A DNA stretch of 64,000 nucleotides, from NCBI RefSeq assembly GCF_030246945.1, contig NZ_CP126742.1, forward strand, positions 372,001 to 436,000, given 5' to 3'. This stretch comes from Microbacterium sp. zg-Y1090. Its GTDB lineage: Bacteria > Actinomycetota > Actinomycetes > Actinomycetales > Microbacteriaceae. The notes beneath the pieces are model-generated. The model was given only the letters and a program-made list of their open reading frames with translations, did no database searches and was not told where the DNA came from. Shown here one piece after another: positions 53,593 through 63,150 of this stretch. The stretch's first letter is position 1, and every line of letters begins with the position of its first letter. Both the position numbers and the translations under genes were made by a program.

Positions 53593-54925
53593 CGCGTTTC
53601 ACGGACTCGAAGGCGTCGAGCGCCGCCTGGCGCGACAGCTTGAGATCGACCAGCGGCTCGCGGGCACCGGCATCCGGCGCCCATCGGCCGGAGTAGGTGC
53701 CGTCGGGGTCGAACTTCTCGCGCTGCAGCTCGGGGTTGAAGATGCGGAAGTACGGCGCCGCGTCGGCGCCGGAGCCGGCGACCCACTGCCAGTTGAACGG
53801 ATTGCTGGCGTCGTCGGCGTCGACGAGGGTGTCCCAGAACCACTGCTCGCCGTGCCGCCAGTCGATGAGCAGGTTCTTCACCAGGAACGACGCCGTCACC
53901 ATGCGCACGCGGTTGTGCATGTACCCGGTGCGCCACAGTTCCATCATTCCGGCGTCGACGAGGGGGATGCCGGTGCGCCCGCGCTGCCACGCCTGCAGGT
54001 GCGCCCCGTTCAGCCGGGGCCAGGGGAAGGCGTCGAACTGGGGGCGCAGGTTCTTCGTGGCGAGGTCGGGGAAGTGGAACAGGGTGTGCCAGGCGAACTC
54101 GCGCCAGCCCAGCTCGGAGAGGAATCTGCCGGCGCCGGACGTCTGCGTGGCCGCGTGCCACACCATGAACGGGCTGATCTCACCCCACCGCAGCCGCGGC
54201 GACAGTCGAGAGGTCGCCCCCGCCGCGGGGGAGTCGCGGGCGCGGTCGTAGCGCCCGAGATCGTCGGCGAGGAACTCCCGCAGCCGCGCGCGGGCTCCCG
54301 GCTCGCCCGGCTCCCACGTCTCGCGCAGACCGCCCGCCCAGTCCGGCCGGGTGGGCAGCAGGTCCCAGTCGCCGAGCGCGTCGGATGCCGCGGCGCGCTT
54401 GGCGGCGGTGAGCCTGCGCGGTTCGGGGAGCGGCGCGCGGGGAGCGGGGAGCGAGAGGCACGCCCGCCAGAACGGTGAGAACACCGAGAACGGGGTGCCG
54501 CCGCCGGTCCGCACCGTCCACGGCTCGAACAGCAGCGACCCCGCGAACGAGGCCACCTCCACGCCGTCGGCGCGCAGCGCGGTCTTCAGCTGCGCATCCA
54601 CCTCCCGCGCCGCGCCACCGTAGCGGCGGTTCCAGAACACCGCCCCGGCGCCGACATCGCTCACCGCCTCGCGCACGACACGGTCTGCCGGTCCTCGGCG
54701 CAGCAGCAGGGTGCCGCCGCGCTCGGCGAGGCGTTCGGACAGCGAGGCGAGGCTGTGATGCAGCCACCAGCGGGCGGCGCCGCCGTGGGGGCGCAGCCCC
54801 GGCGACTCCTCGTCGAGCACGTACAGCGCGATGACCGGCTCGTCGCGGTCCACCGCCGCGCGCAGCGCCGGATTGTCCGCCAGACGGAGGTCGTCGCGCA
54901 ACCAGACCAGCGAGGGTGAGCCCAT
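53588..54925 (-). CDS. Deoxyribodipyrimidine photolyase (class I CPD family)
   Basis: 445 residues. The N-terminal antenna domain starts [32 protein letters not shown]. The FAD domain contains [130 protein letters not shown]. These are the full photolyase signature with the tryptophans needed for electron transfer. Repairs cyclobutane pyrimidine dimers using blue light. A cryptochrome cannot be excluded by eye, but the motifs fit a repair enzyme. Start ATG 54925; the lipid kinase gene lies 65 bases upstream on the same strand. Confidence 0.95.
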   Translation of the reverse strand: MGSPSLVWLRDDLRLADNPALRAAVDRDEPVIALYVLDEESPGLRPHGGAARWWLHHSLASLSERLAERGGTLLLRRGPADRVVREAVSDVGAGAVFWNRRYGGAAREVDAQLKTALRADGVEVASFAGSLLFEPWTVRTGGGTPFSVFSPFWRACLSLPAPRAPLPEPRRLTAAKRAAASDALGDWDLLPTRPDWAGGLRETWEPGEPGARARLREFLADDLGRYDRARDSPAAGATSRLSPRLRWGEISPFMVWHAATQTSGAGRFLSELGWREFAWHTLFHFPDLATKNLRPQFDAFPWPRLNGAHLQAWQRGRTGIPLVDAGMMELWRTGYMHNRVRMVTASFLVKNLLIDWRHGEQWFWDTLVDADDASNPFNWQWVAGSGADAAPYFRIFNPELQREKFDPDGTYSGRWAPDAGAREPLVDLKLSRQAALDAFESVKRA

Positions 54926-54990
54926 CACCCCATGCTGAAGGCGCGGTCGCCGCCCCGCGCGGGCTTGACAGCAGGCATCCGCCGCCGGCG

Positions 54991-56007
54991 TCAGCCCCGC
55001 GTCCGCCGCCGCGGCGGCGGCGGGGTGAGGGTGTGGCCCGTCGGCACCGCCACCAGCAGCGACCCCTTCTCGACGCGGGCGCGCACGTGCACCGCCTCGC
55101 CGAACTCGTCGCCGTCCAGCTGCACCGGCTGCGGGCCGGCCGGGGCCAGCTCCAGTGCAGGGCCGCGGGCGTAGCGCACCGCGGTGTCCGGGGTGCGCAG
55201 GGCCAGCACGTCGCGGCCGGCGCGGAACCGGCGCAGCACGCTGTTGTCCCACGCGACCCGCCGCCACACGAACAGCCACCCGAACGGTCCCTTGGGCTGG
55301 AAGACGACGATGTCCAGCAGCCCGTCGGCCACCGACGCCTCGGGGATCAGCTCCAACCCGGCCGGCAGCGAGCCGCAGTTGGCGAACAGCACGCTGTGCG
55401 CCCGAGCCGAATGCATGCGGTGTCCGGCCACCTGGTAGACCACGCGGTACGGCTTGGCGCCCACGAGGGAGCGTGCGGCCCCGTCGACGTAGGCGATCCA
55501 GCCCACCGATCGCTTCAGCTGGGGGCTGGTCCGCGCGATCATCGCAGCATCCAGCCCCATGCCGCCCATCACGACGAACGCGTGCTCATCGACGTCGCCC
55601 TCCGGGCGGCGCAGCTGCACGAAGCCGACGTCGATTGCGTGCCGCTCGCCGGTGAAGGTGGCGCGGATCATGGCCTCGGGGTCGGTCAGCGGCAGGCGCA
55701 GATTGCGCGCCAGCAGGTTGCCCGTGCCGACGGGGACGATCGTCAGCGGCACGCCGCTGCCGCTGACCGCGCCGGCGACGGCGCGCACGGTGCCGTCGCC
55801 GCCGGCCACGAGCACGGCGTCGACCCCCAGTCCCAGCGCCTCGCGGGCGGCCACGTCGCCCAGGTCGTCGAGGGTGGTGCCGAACAGCAGCGGCTCGTCC
55901 CACCCCGCCTCCGCCGACAGTCGCTGCACGGCCGTGCGCAGCGCGGCGGCATCGGTCTTGATGGGGTTGTAGACCAGGGCGGCGCGCGGCGCGGCGGACG
56001 AGGTCAT
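54991..56007 (-). CDS. Diacylglycerol kinase family lipid kinase
   Basis: 338 residues. [20 protein letters not shown] is the N-terminal strand, [17 protein letters not shown] the nucleotide-binding GGDGT loop, and [17 protein letters not shown] the second conserved loop. The C-terminal beta domain ([26 protein letters not shown]) completes the DAGK/YegS fold. Phosphorylates a lipid (diacylglycerol or a related lipid) at the inner membrane face. The proline/arginine C-terminus is unremarkable. The -10 TATCGT six bases before the ATG indicates a leaderless mRNA. Divergent from serS with a 51-base gap. Confidence 0.92.
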   Translation of the reverse strand: MTSSAAPRAALVYNPIKTDAAALRTAVQRLSAEAGWDEPLLFGTTLDDLGDVAAREALGLGVDAVLVAGGDGTVRAVAGAVSGSGVPLTIVPVGTGNLLARNLRLPLTDPEAMIRATFTGERHAIDVGFVQLRRPEGDVDEHAFVVMGGMGLDAAMIARTSPQLKRSVGWIAYVDGAARSLVGAKPYRVVYQVAGHRMHSARAHSVLFANCGSLPAGLELIPEASVADGLLDIVVFQPKGPFGWLFVWRRVAWDNSVLRRFRAGRDVLALRTPDTAVRYARGPALELAPAGPQPVQLDGDEFGEAVHVRARVEKGSLLVAVPTGHTLTPPPPRRRTRG

Positions 56008-56019
56008 GCCCTCACGATA
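56008..56019 (-). promoter_or_regulatory. Leaderless -10 element of the lipid kinase
   Basis: Minus-strand TATCGT (plus 56014-56019), six bases, then the ATG at 56007. Confidence 0.58.
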
Positions 56020-56058
56020 GCCGGGGCCCGGTGGTGGCTCCTGTGCGAGGATTGTGGG

Positions 56059-57324
56059 GTGATCGATCCCTCCCTCCTTCGCGACCAGCCCGACCTGGTG
56101 AAGCGCTCGCAGCAGGCCCGCGGCGAGTCGCCCGAGACGGTCGACGCCGCCGTCGCGGCCGACCGCGATCGGCGCGCCGCGATCACCGCGTTCGAGGAGC
56201 TGCGCGCCGCGCAGAACGCCCACGGAAAGCGGGTCGCGCAGGCGCCCAAGGAGGAGAAGGCCGAGCTCGTCGCGCAGGCCAAGCAGCTCAGCGAGCAGGT
56301 CAAGGCCGCCCAGCGCGCCGTCGTCGAGTCCGAAGCCGCCGCCGAGGCCGCGTTCGCCCGGCTCGAGAACATCGTGCTCGACGGTGTGCCCGCCGGCGGC
56401 GAGGAGAACTTCGTCACCCTGCGCACGAACGGCGAGATCCCGACCTTCGATTTCGAGCCCCGCGACCACCTCGCCCTCGGCGAGATGCTCGGAGCCATCG
56501 ACATGGAGCGCGGCACCAAGGTGTCCGGTGCCCGGTTCTACTTCCTCACCGGCATCGGCGCCCGGCTCGAGCTGGCGCTCATGACGCTGGGACTCGACCG
56601 CGCGCTGCAGGCCGGGTTCACCCCGATCATCCCCCCGACCCTCGTGCGTCCCGAGGTCATGCGCGGCACCGGATTCCTCGGCCAGCACGCCGACGAGGTC
56701 TACCACCTCGCCGAGGAGGACCTCTACCTCGTCGGCACCAGCGAGGTGCCGCTGGCCGGCTACCACATGGACGAGATCCTCGATCTCTCCGCCGGCCCCA
56801 AGCGCTACGCCGGCTGGTCCACGTGCTACCGCAGCGAGGCGGGCTCGCACGGCAAGGACACCCGCGGCATCATCCGCGTGCACCAGTTCAACAAGCTGGA
56901 GATGTTCGTCTACACGACCCCCGAGGACTCCGAGCGCGAGCACGAGCGGCTCGTGGAGATGCAGGAGGGGATGCTGCGCGAACTGGGCCTGAGCTATCGC
57001 GTCATCGACGTCGCCGCCGGCGACCTGGGATCCTCCGCCGCGCGCAAGTACGACATCGAGGCGTGGGTGCCCACGCAGGACGCCTATCGCGAGCTCACCA
57101 GCACGAGCAACTGCACGACCTATCAGGCGCGGCGACTGAACATCCGTCACCGCCCGGACGGCGGCAAGACCACACCCGTGGCGACCCTCAACGGCACGCT
57201 GGCGACCACCCGCTGGATCGTCGCGCTGCTGGAGACCCACCAGCGCGCCGACGGTTCGGTGGCGGTGCCCGAGGTGCTGCGGCCGTACCTCGGCGGGCTC
57301 GAGATCCTGGAGCCGATCGCGTGA
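56059..57324 (+). CDS. serS: Seryl-tRNA synthetase
   Basis: 421 residues from a GTG. The N-terminal [23 protein letters not shown] and the following long coiled-coil arm ([25 protein letters not shown]..) bind the long variable arm of tRNA-Ser. The class II catalytic core has motif 2 in [30 protein letters not shown] and motif 3 near [21 protein letters not shown]. Charges tRNA-Ser. Two tRNA-Ser genes, TGA and GCT, lie 1.0 and 3.9 kb downstream. Coupled by GTGA overlap to a HAD hydrolase, a common actinobacterial arrangement. Confidence 0.97.
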   Translation: MIDPSLLRDQPDLVKRSQQARGESPETVDAAVAADRDRRAAITAFEELRAAQNAHGKRVAQAPKEEKAELVAQAKQLSEQVKAAQRAVVESEAAAEAAFARLENIVLDGVPAGGEENFVTLRTNGEIPTFDFEPRDHLALGEMLGAIDMERGTKVSGARFYFLTGIGARLELALMTLGLDRALQAGFTPIIPPTLVRPEVMRGTGFLGQHADEVYHLAEEDLYLVGTSEVPLAGYHMDEILDLSAGPKRYAGWSTCYRSEAGSHGKDTRGIIRVHQFNKLEMFVYTTPEDSEREHERLVEMQEGMLRELGLSYRVIDVAAGDLGSSAARKYDIEAWVPTQDAYRELTSTSNCTTYQARRLNIRHRPDGGKTTPVATLNGTLATTRWIVALLETHQRADGSVAVPEVLRPYLGGLEILEPIA

Positions 57325-58229
57325 GCCGTGCCCATCTGCCCCCCGCCGGAGAGGTGGAGGTCACCGACCCCGCCGACGCCGCCGAGATCGTCGAGGACAT
57401 CGCAGCGGATGCCGAGAACCCCGCGGTCCGCACTGAACGTCTGCTGATCGTGCTCGACATCGACGGCACCATCCTGCTCGAGGACGAATCGCTCAGCCCC
57501 GGCGTGGTCGAGGCCGTCGCCCACGCGCAGCAGGCCGGGCATGAGGTCATGCTCGCGACCGGACGCAGCTGGGAGAGCACGAGGGGCATCCTGCGCGTGC
57601 TGGAGATCTCCCCGACGTATGTGGTGTGCTCCAACGGCGCCGTCATCATGAAGCGGGTCAAGGGCGATGAGGTGCGCTACGAGCGCTTCCACACCGAGAC
57701 GTTCGACCCCGCCGAGGTGCTGACGCTGCTGCGCGAGCACCTGCCGAACGCCCGCTACATGGTCGAGCTTCCCGACGGCCGACGGCTGTACACCGAGGAG
57801 CTCGACGACTGGAACCTGCAGGGTGCCCGCCGGGTGTCGTTCGAGGAGCTCTCGGCCCAGCCGGCCTCCCGCGTCGTCGTGGTCTCCCCCGACGAGACCG
57901 AGCAGGACTTCGTCGACCTCGTCGCGCGCATCGGCCTGAATGAGGTGTCGTACGCGGTCGGATGGACCGCCTGGCTCGACATCGCCCCCCGCGGCGTCGA
58001 CAAGTCCAGTGCGCTGGCGCTGGTCTGCGACTGGCTCGGCGTCGAGCCGTCGCATGTGATCGTCATCGGCGACGGACGCAATGACATCGGAATGTTCCGG
58101 TGGGCGCGGGAGAACGGCGGTCGCGCGGTCGCGATGGCACAGGGCGTCGACGAAGTGCGCTCGGTGGCCGGCGAGACCACGGGCTCGGTGCAGGCCGGCG
58201 GTGTCGCCGAGGTGCTGCGGGCCCTCTGA
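57321..58229 (+). CDS. HAD family hydrolase (Cof type)
   Basis: 302 residues from a GTG overlapping the serS stop. An acidic about 35-residue N-terminus precedes the HAD core: nucleophile [11 protein letters not shown], motif II in [11 protein letters not shown], Lys in [11 protein letters not shown], and [13 protein letters not shown] as motif IV. The large cap between motifs is the Cof/IIB type that hydrolyses sugar phosphates, FMN or PLP. Co-occurrence after serS is widespread in actinobacteria, but its substrate there is not established. Confidence 0.93.
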   Translation: MSRAHLPPAGEVEVTDPADAAEIVEDIAADAENPAVRTERLLIVLDIDGTILLEDESLSPGVVEAVAHAQQAGHEVMLATGRSWESTRGILRVLEISPTYVVCSNGAVIMKRVKGDEVRYERFHTETFDPAEVLTLLREHLPNARYMVELPDGRRLYTEELDDWNLQGARRVSFEELSAQPASRVVVVSPDETEQDFVDLVARIGLNEVSYAVGWTAWLDIAPRGVDKSSALALVCDWLGVEPSHVIVIGDGRNDIGMFRWARENGGRAVAMAQGVDEVRSVAGETTGSVQAGGVAEVLRAL

Positions 58230-58319
58230 CACACCCGCCGTCGCCGGTCATCACGGTGCTGCGCGCCGTACAGCGGCTGCCCAGCCGTCCCGGCGAGAAT
58301 GGGCACTGGCGCCGTCGAC

Positions 58320-58325
58320 TAGACT
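58320..58325 (+). promoter_or_regulatory. -10 box of tRNA-Ser(TGA)
   Basis: TAGACT, 37 bases before the mature tRNA end; no convincing -35 is seen. Confidence 0.5.
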
Positions 58326-58362
58326 CGGGGCCTGTTCGACGGATGCCGTGAGGCGTTCGCCG

Positions 58363-58447
58363 GGAGGGTTGTCCGAGCGGCCGATGGACCTGGTCTTGAA
58401 AACCAGTGGGCAGCAATGTCCCGTGGGTTCGAATCCCACACCCTCCG
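58363..58447 (+). tRNA. tRNA-Ser (anticodon TGA)
   Basis: 85 bases. The acceptor arms GGAGGGT / ACCCTCC pair fully, with discriminator G. The anticodon stem CTGGT/ACCAG holds loop CTTGAAA (anticodon TGA). The long variable arm GGGCAGCAATGTCCC and the T arm GTGGGTTCGAATCCCAC are those of a type II serine tRNA. Reads UCA/UCG codons. CCA is not encoded. Confidence 0.97.
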
Positions 58448-58498
58448 CAGACGCGTCCCGGGTGTGGCGGCACGGCCCGCCCCACCGAGAGGACACCC

Positions 58499-59809
58499 GT
58501 GACCGACGCACCCGAACCCGGCCGCGCGCCCACCGCGCGCTCCGGTCGGCGTCCGCTGGCGCGCCACGGCGTGCAATCATCGCCCGGTCCCGTCGCGCAG
58601 CTGATGAAGGCGGTCGCGATCGTGCTGGCCGTCGTGCTCGTGTCGGGGGTCGGTGTCGCGGCCTACACCTGGTTCACGCTGGCGTCCACGTTCGCCGACG
58701 GCTCGGTCGATCTCGATGGGCAGGAATCGGTGCCGCCGGACATCGGCGCGATCGAGGGCGGAGTGAACCTGCTGCTGGCGGGCACCGACGCCTGCGAGCC
58801 CGAGTACGCGCAGTATTTCGGCGACCGGTGCACCGGAGCGGATGCCGAGGCCGAGCTCAACGACGTCAACATGCTCGTGCACATCTCGGATGAGCCCCGG
58901 CGCGTCACCGTCATCTCCTTCCCGCGCGACCTGATGGTCCCGATCCCGTCGTGCACGCACTCCGACGGCACGGTGACCTCCGCGATGAGCAAGCGCCCGC
59001 TGAACTCCGCCTACACGAACGGCGGCGACGCCGGCCTGGCCTGCGTCGTCTCGACGATCGCCGCGCTCACCGGCCAGGACATCCCGTTCGCCGCCAAAGT
59101 GACGTGGGGCGGGGTGATCGAGGTGACCAACGCCGTGGGCGGCGTGGAGGTGTGCATCGCCAACGGCATCCGCGACCACCACACCGGAATCGACTGGGAG
59201 GCGGGCAACCGCACCATCGCCGGGCTCGAGGCCTTGCAGTTCCTGCGCACCCGCCACGGCGTCGGCAACGGCGGCGACCTCGGGCGTATCTCCAACCAGC
59301 AGCAGTACATGTCGCGGCTGGCCCGCAAGCTCATCAGCGACGAGGTGCTGACCAACCCGGCGACCCTGTACTCGCTGGCGTCGACCGCGGTCGAGAACGT
59401 CACGCCCAGCAAGAGCCTCACGAACCCCCTGACGCTCATGCAGATCGCTCTGGCGGTGAAGGACGTTCCCTTCGAGGAGATCGTGTTCCTGCAGTACCCC
59501 GTGGTGGAGGACCCCGACGACCCGAACAAGGTCGTCCCCGACGAGGCGGCCGCGGCGGCGCTGTGGGCGGCTCTCGAGGCGAACCAGCCGATCATGCTGA
59601 GCGGCGAGGCCAGCCAGGGCGACGGCGTGGTCGTTGTCGAGCCGGAGACCCCGCAGGAGGCCACGCCCGAGGAGCCGGCGACCCCGGCGGACCCCGGCGA
59701 GACCGCCGCGCCGGGGGAGACCCCGGGCACCGTGACGACGCTGCCGGAATCGATCACCGGGCAGACCGCTGCGCAGGAGACCTGCTCGAACGGTAACCTC
59801 GGAGGATGA
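58499..59809 (+). CDS. LytR-CpsA-Psr (LCP) family protein, first copy
   Basis: 436 residues from a GTG with a GAGAGGA site. Basic N-terminus, one membrane helix (KAVAIVLAVVLVSGVGVAAYTWF), then an extracellular LCP domain: NLLLAGTD, LNDVNMLVHISDEPRRVTVISFPRDLMVPIP, NSAYTNGGDAGLACVVSTI, and GGVEVCIANGIRDHHTG..ALQFLRTRHGVGNGGDLGRISNQQQYM. Conserved Arg/Asp residues for polyprenyl-pyrophosphate substrates are present. The Pro/Glu/Thr-rich tail ends TAAQETCSNGN. LCP enzymes attach wall glycopolymers to peptidoglycan. Followed immediately (ATGA overlap) by a close paralogue. Confidence 0.94.
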   Translation: MTDAPEPGRAPTARSGRRPLARHGVQSSPGPVAQLMKAVAIVLAVVLVSGVGVAAYTWFTLASTFADGSVDLDGQESVPPDIGAIEGGVNLLLAGTDACEPEYAQYFGDRCTGADAEAELNDVNMLVHISDEPRRVTVISFPRDLMVPIPSCTHSDGTVTSAMSKRPLNSAYTNGGDAGLACVVSTIAALTGQDIPFAAKVTWGGVIEVTNAVGGVEVCIANGIRDHHTGIDWEAGNRTIAGLEALQFLRTRHGVGNGGDLGRISNQQQYMSRLARKLISDEVLTNPATLYSLASTAVENVTPSKSLTNPLTLMQIALAVKDVPFEEIVFLQYPVVEDPDDPNKVVPDEAAAAALWAALEANQPIMLSGEASQGDGVVVVEPETPQEATPEEPATPADPGETAAPGETPGTVTTLPESITGQTAAQETCSNGNLGG

Positions 59810-61119
59810 CCTCGCGCGGCACCCGGACGCACGGGCGACGCCTTCCGGTGGCACGCCACGGAAAACTGCGTTCCCCGCACCCCCTCACCCAGGCCCTGAC
59901 CGTCCTCGGCGTCATCGTGGCGGTCGTCGCGGTGTCGGGCGCGACGGTCGCCGGCTACGCCGCCGTCGGCCTCGTCTCGGACTTCGCCCAGAACTCGGTC
60001 GCACTCGATGACGCCCCGGCGCAGCCGCCCAGCCTCGGCCCGCTCGACGGTCCGATCACGATGGTGGTGACGGGCACCGACGAGTGCGAGGCAGAGATCG
60101 CGGAGTGGTTCGGCGATCGTTGCACGGGCAAGGATGCCGGTGGCCAGCTGAACGACGTCAACATGCTGCTGCACATCTCCGACGCCCCCCGTCGGGTCAC
60201 GGTCGTGTCGTTCCCGCGCGACCTGATGGTGCCGATCCCTTCGTGCACGGGCGAGGACGGCCGCCAGACGTGGGCCATGAGCAAGCAGCCCCTGAACTCG
60301 GCGTACTCCTACGGGGGCCTCGGCTGCGTCGTGAACACGCTGTCGGATCTCAGCGGCATGAGCGTGCCCTACGCCGCGAAGGTCAGCTTCGGCAACGTCA
60401 TCAACATCACCGACGCGATCGGCGGCGTGGAGGTCTGCATCGCCGGCGGCATCCGCGACCCCTACACCGGCATCGACTGGCCGGCCGGCACGCGCACCGT
60501 CGCGGGCTACGACGCGCTGCAGTTCCTGCGCACCCGGCACGGCGTCGGCGACGGCTCGGACCTCGGGCGCATCAGCAACCAGCAGCAGTACATGTCGCGT
60601 CTCGTGAAGAAGCTCGTCAGCGAAGAGGTGCTCACCGACGTCGGCACGCTGGGCTCGCTCGCGGGCACCGCGGTGAAGAACGTCACGCCCAGCGAGTCGC
60701 TCACCAACCCGATGCGCATGGTGCAGATCGCCCTCGCGGCCAAGGATGTCGCGTTCGAGGACATCACCTTCCTGCAGTACCCGACCCTCACCGACCCGTA
60801 CGACGTCAACAAGGTCGTCCCCGACCACGCTGCAGCCGACCTGATGTGGGACGCGCTGCGCGCGAACCAGCCGCTCGAGCTGAGCGGCGAGGCCGGCAAG
60901 AACGACGCCGTCGTCGTTGTCGAGCCGCCGGCGGATGCCGCGCCGGCCGATCCCGCGGCGCCGGCCGCGCCGCCCGTGGGCGAGGGGGAGGGCCCTGCGG
61001 AGACCGAGGCCCCGGTCGAAGACGCCACCGTCTCCGACGGCACCGTGGTGCTGCCGCGGTCGATCACGGGCTCCACCGCCGCCCAGGAGACCTGCTCGGT
61101 CGGCAACGTCCGCGGGTGA
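59806..61119 (+). CDS. LytR-CpsA-Psr (LCP) family protein, second copy
   Basis: 437 residues, ATG overlapping the first copy's stop. Same order: membrane helix (ALTVLGVIVAVVAVSGATVAGYAAV), LCP domain (LNDVNMLLHISDAPRRVTVVSFPRDLMVPIP; ALQFLRTRHGVGDGSDLGRISNQQQYM), acidic Pro/Ala-rich tail ending TAAQETCSVGN. By eye well over half of the LCP domain is identical to copy one, and the C-terminal motif is also conserved, so this is a tandem duplication. The two may act on different glycopolymers or be partly redundant. Confidence 0.94.
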   Translation: MTSRGTRTHGRRLPVARHGKLRSPHPLTQALTVLGVIVAVVAVSGATVAGYAAVGLVSDFAQNSVALDDAPAQPPSLGPLDGPITMVVTGTDECEAEIAEWFGDRCTGKDAGGQLNDVNMLLHISDAPRRVTVVSFPRDLMVPIPSCTGEDGRQTWAMSKQPLNSAYSYGGLGCVVNTLSDLSGMSVPYAAKVSFGNVINITDAIGGVEVCIAGGIRDPYTGIDWPAGTRTVAGYDALQFLRTRHGVGDGSDLGRISNQQQYMSRLVKKLVSEEVLTDVGTLGSLAGTAVKNVTPSESLTNPMRMVQIALAAKDVAFEDITFLQYPTLTDPYDVNKVVPDHAAADLMWDALRANQPLELSGEAGKNDAVVVVEPPADAAPADPAAPAAPPVGEGEGPAETEAPVEDATVSDGTVVLPRSITGSTAAQETCSVGNVRG

Positions 61120-61149
61120 GCGTGTTCTTCGGAGGGCCCGCGACCAGGT

Positions 61150-61155
61150 TATGAT
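61150..61155 (+). promoter_or_regulatory. -10 box of tRNA-Ser(GCT)
   Basis: TATGAT (5/6 consensus), 35 bases before the tRNA; no clear -35. Confidence 0.5.
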
Positions 61156-61190
61156 GGCTGAGCGCATCCGTCGCTCGTCGTCGGATGCCT

Positions 61191-61279
61191 GGAGACGTCG
61201 CATAGTCAGGCCTAGTGCACCACCCTGCTAAGGTGGAGTCCCCTTATGGGGACCGAGGGTTCAAATCCCTCCGTCTCCG
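61191..61279 (+). tRNA. tRNA-Ser (anticodon GCT)
   Basis: 89 bases. The acceptor GGAGACG / CGTCTCC pairs fully, with discriminator G. The anticodon stem CCACC/GGTGG has loop CTGCTAA (anticodon GCT, reading AGC/AGU). The long variable arm and the T arm GAGGGTTCAAATCCCTC are typical of type II serine tRNA. CCA is not encoded. Confidence 0.97.
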
Positions 61280-61375
61280 CTCCAATAATGACTCGATCAG
61301 ACGTGCAGTCGGGTCTTCAATCCGCAGATCTGCGTCCGACCACGCGTGCGCATGGAGCATTGCCGGAACGCACGG

Positions 61376-62836
61376 TCAGAGGAGACCGCGCACGTGGGCT
61401 TCGCTGAGGAAGTCGTCGCGGCTGGTCGCACGGAACTTGCGGTAGATGCTCGAGATCTGCGTCTTGACGGTGTTCTCCGAGACGAACAGGCGCTGCGCGA
61501 TGTCGCGGCGGGGCAGGCCCTCCAAGAGCAGCGGGAGCAGCTCGCGTTCGCGCGCGGTCAGCGCGCCGGCCTGCGCGAGGACAGGCCAATCGGCGACCAT
61601 CGCGCCCGCGGATGCGGCGGGGCCGACAGGCGCGGCTACCGCGAGGTCGAACGCCGGAAGGCCGTGCGCGAGCGCATGGGCGCGGTCTCCGGCGCGCTGC
61701 GCGGCCTCGGGTTCGTCGAGCGCGCGGTGCGCGAGGGCGAGGAGCGTGAGGCGCCACATCTCCGCTTGACGCAGCCCCGCAGTGTGCGGTGCGAGGCGCA
61801 GCGCGATCGTGCGGGCGCGTCCGGGCTCGCCTGCGGCGAGCGCGAGCGCAACCGCGAGGAGGCGGTTGAGCGGTGCCTGGGCGTCCGCGGTCGGCAGGGT
61901 GTCGCGCGGGACCGCGACGTGTCCGCGCGAGAGCGCGAGGGCGGCCTCGGCCAGATCGAACACCGCGCCGGGCAGGCCGTCGCCGTCCGCGCCGGGTGGG
62001 TCGGCCGCGCGCAGGTTCGCGAGGAGGCCGTCGATCCCCGCCGACGGGTCGGCGAGCGCGATGCGCGTGAGCGCGAGGACGTAGAACGGCCACATCTCGC
62101 CGATGTCCGGCCGTGGGATCGCGCGCACGCGCTCGAGGCGTGTGGTGGCATCGGTGTCGTCGACGAGCGCCGCGGCGATGCCCGCGGACGCGTCGACGAC
62201 GTGCTCGGCCCAGCTCGCGGTGCGCTCGACGGCTGCGGCATCCGCGAGTTCGCGGCGTGCGTCTTCGGGATCTCCCAGGACGGCATGGATGATGGCCGAC
62301 TTCACGTGCGCGTCACGCACGAGGAAGCGCAGCTCGGCGGGCGGGCGGGTCCACTTGGCGCGCTCGAAGTCGGCGAGCGCGGCGCGGTACCGGCCCGCGA
62401 GCATGCGCGTGATGCCGGCCTGCACGGCCAGGAAGATCCCGGAGACGGAGGCCGCGTCCGCGAAGAGGTTGCGCGCACCCGCCCGGGAGCCGCCGCCGGA
62501 CAGCAGTGCGAGCGCGGTGCGGTGCTGCCCCGTGACGCGCGCGCCGAGCACCGCGAGCGCGAGCGTGGCGGGGTCGCGGCGCAGTGCCTCGGCGCCTGCG
62601 CTCGCGCGATCGACGTCATCCATGAGCGGGACGTGCTCGCCGCGCAAGAACGCGAGCACGTGCGTCGACACGACCGATGAGCGCAGCGCGTCGTCGGGCG
62701 CGGCCTCGAGGATCTCGCGGACCTCGGCGGGGGGCAGCCCGAACCACGCTTCGATCGCGGAGTCAGCGAACACCGCGGGGATCTGCTCGCGCGGACCGGC
62801 GCTCCGCAACGTCCGCAGCCGATCGACGACACTCAT
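61376..62836 (-). CDS. LuxR-type transcriptional regulator with long helical sensor region
   Basis: 486 residues from the ATG at 62836 (GGAAG upstream). The C-terminal about 60 residues, ALTARERELLPLLLEGLPRRDIAQRLFVSENTVKTQISSIYRKFRATSRDDFLSEA, are a LuxR/GerE helix-turn-helix. The preceding about 410 residues are Ala-rich and helical with TPR-like periodicity (LLALAHRALDEPEAAQRAGDRAHALA). There is no N-terminal Walker A, so it lacks the AAA/NACHT part of full MalT/LAL regulators. It is divergent from the secreted DUF11-type protein and plausibly controls that surface locus (inference). Confidence 0.88.
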   Translation of the reverse strand: MSVVDRLRTLRSAGPREQIPAVFADSAIEAWFGLPPAEVREILEAAPDDALRSSVVSTHVLAFLRGEHVPLMDDVDRASAGAEALRRDPATLALAVLGARVTGQHRTALALLSGGGSRAGARNLFADAASVSGIFLAVQAGITRMLAGRYRAALADFERAKWTRPPAELRFLVRDAHVKSAIIHAVLGDPEDARRELADAAAVERTASWAEHVVDASAGIAAALVDDTDATTRLERVRAIPRPDIGEMWPFYVLALTRIALADPSAGIDGLLANLRAADPPGADGDGLPGAVFDLAEAALALSRGHVAVPRDTLPTADAQAPLNRLLAVALALAAGEPGRARTIALRLAPHTAGLRQAEMWRLTLLALAHRALDEPEAAQRAGDRAHALAHGLPAFDLAVAAPVGPAASAGAMVADWPVLAQAGALTARERELLPLLLEGLPRRDIAQRLFVSENTVKTQISSIYRKFRATSRDDFLSEAHVRGLL

Positions 62837-63150
62837 GGCGCGCGCACTTCCGATCTGGCGAAGGCGTTGCACTCGGGTGGGTGCGCGGGGTCGCGTCGCC
62901 AGTCCCAGCCCCGCGGATCACTGTCCAGGATACCCGCGGCCCGCCCCGATCCCCGCCGCGGAGGCGGCACGGGTGAACCGGCGGGTGAAATCGCCCGCAA
63001 ACAGCCGGGCGCGCCGAGTCGCGTGAAGAAGAGTGGTGCATGCGGCGCGAGCCGCCCCGCAGCTGTGCTTGCACTGCGTCCCCTCAGCGTCCACCCGAAG
63101 GACCGACGGGCGCGCGTGCGCACGCGCGTCCGTGGAACCAGGGGGGAACC
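62837..63150. other. 314-base intergenic control region
   Basis: No open frame with coding character is seen. The region contains a GC-rich stretch with an imperfect CCGCGG-type stem (62937-62966), and a 28-base palindrome close to the start of the surface-protein gene (listed separately). No consensus -35/-10 pair was found, in contrast to most divergent intervals in this window. Confidence 0.5.
63106..63133. repeat. 28-bp near-perfect palindrome before the surface-protein gene
   Basis: ACGGGCGCGCGTGC (63106-63119) is followed directly by GCACGCGCGTCCGT (63120-63133). It pairs at 13 of 14 positions, the exception being a G-T wobble. It ends 17 bases before the ATG at 63151, next to the GGGGGG ribosome-binding site. 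It could be a regulator site or an RNA hairpin affecting translation. Confidence 0.75.

Noticed and set aside
62845..62858. CACTTCCGATCT, resembling the end of an Illumina adapter (CTCTTCCGATCT)
   Set aside because: One internal mismatch, no further adapter sequence on either side, and the surrounding bases continue the ribosome-binding region of the LuxR-type gene smoothly. A chance match is more likely than a chimeric join.
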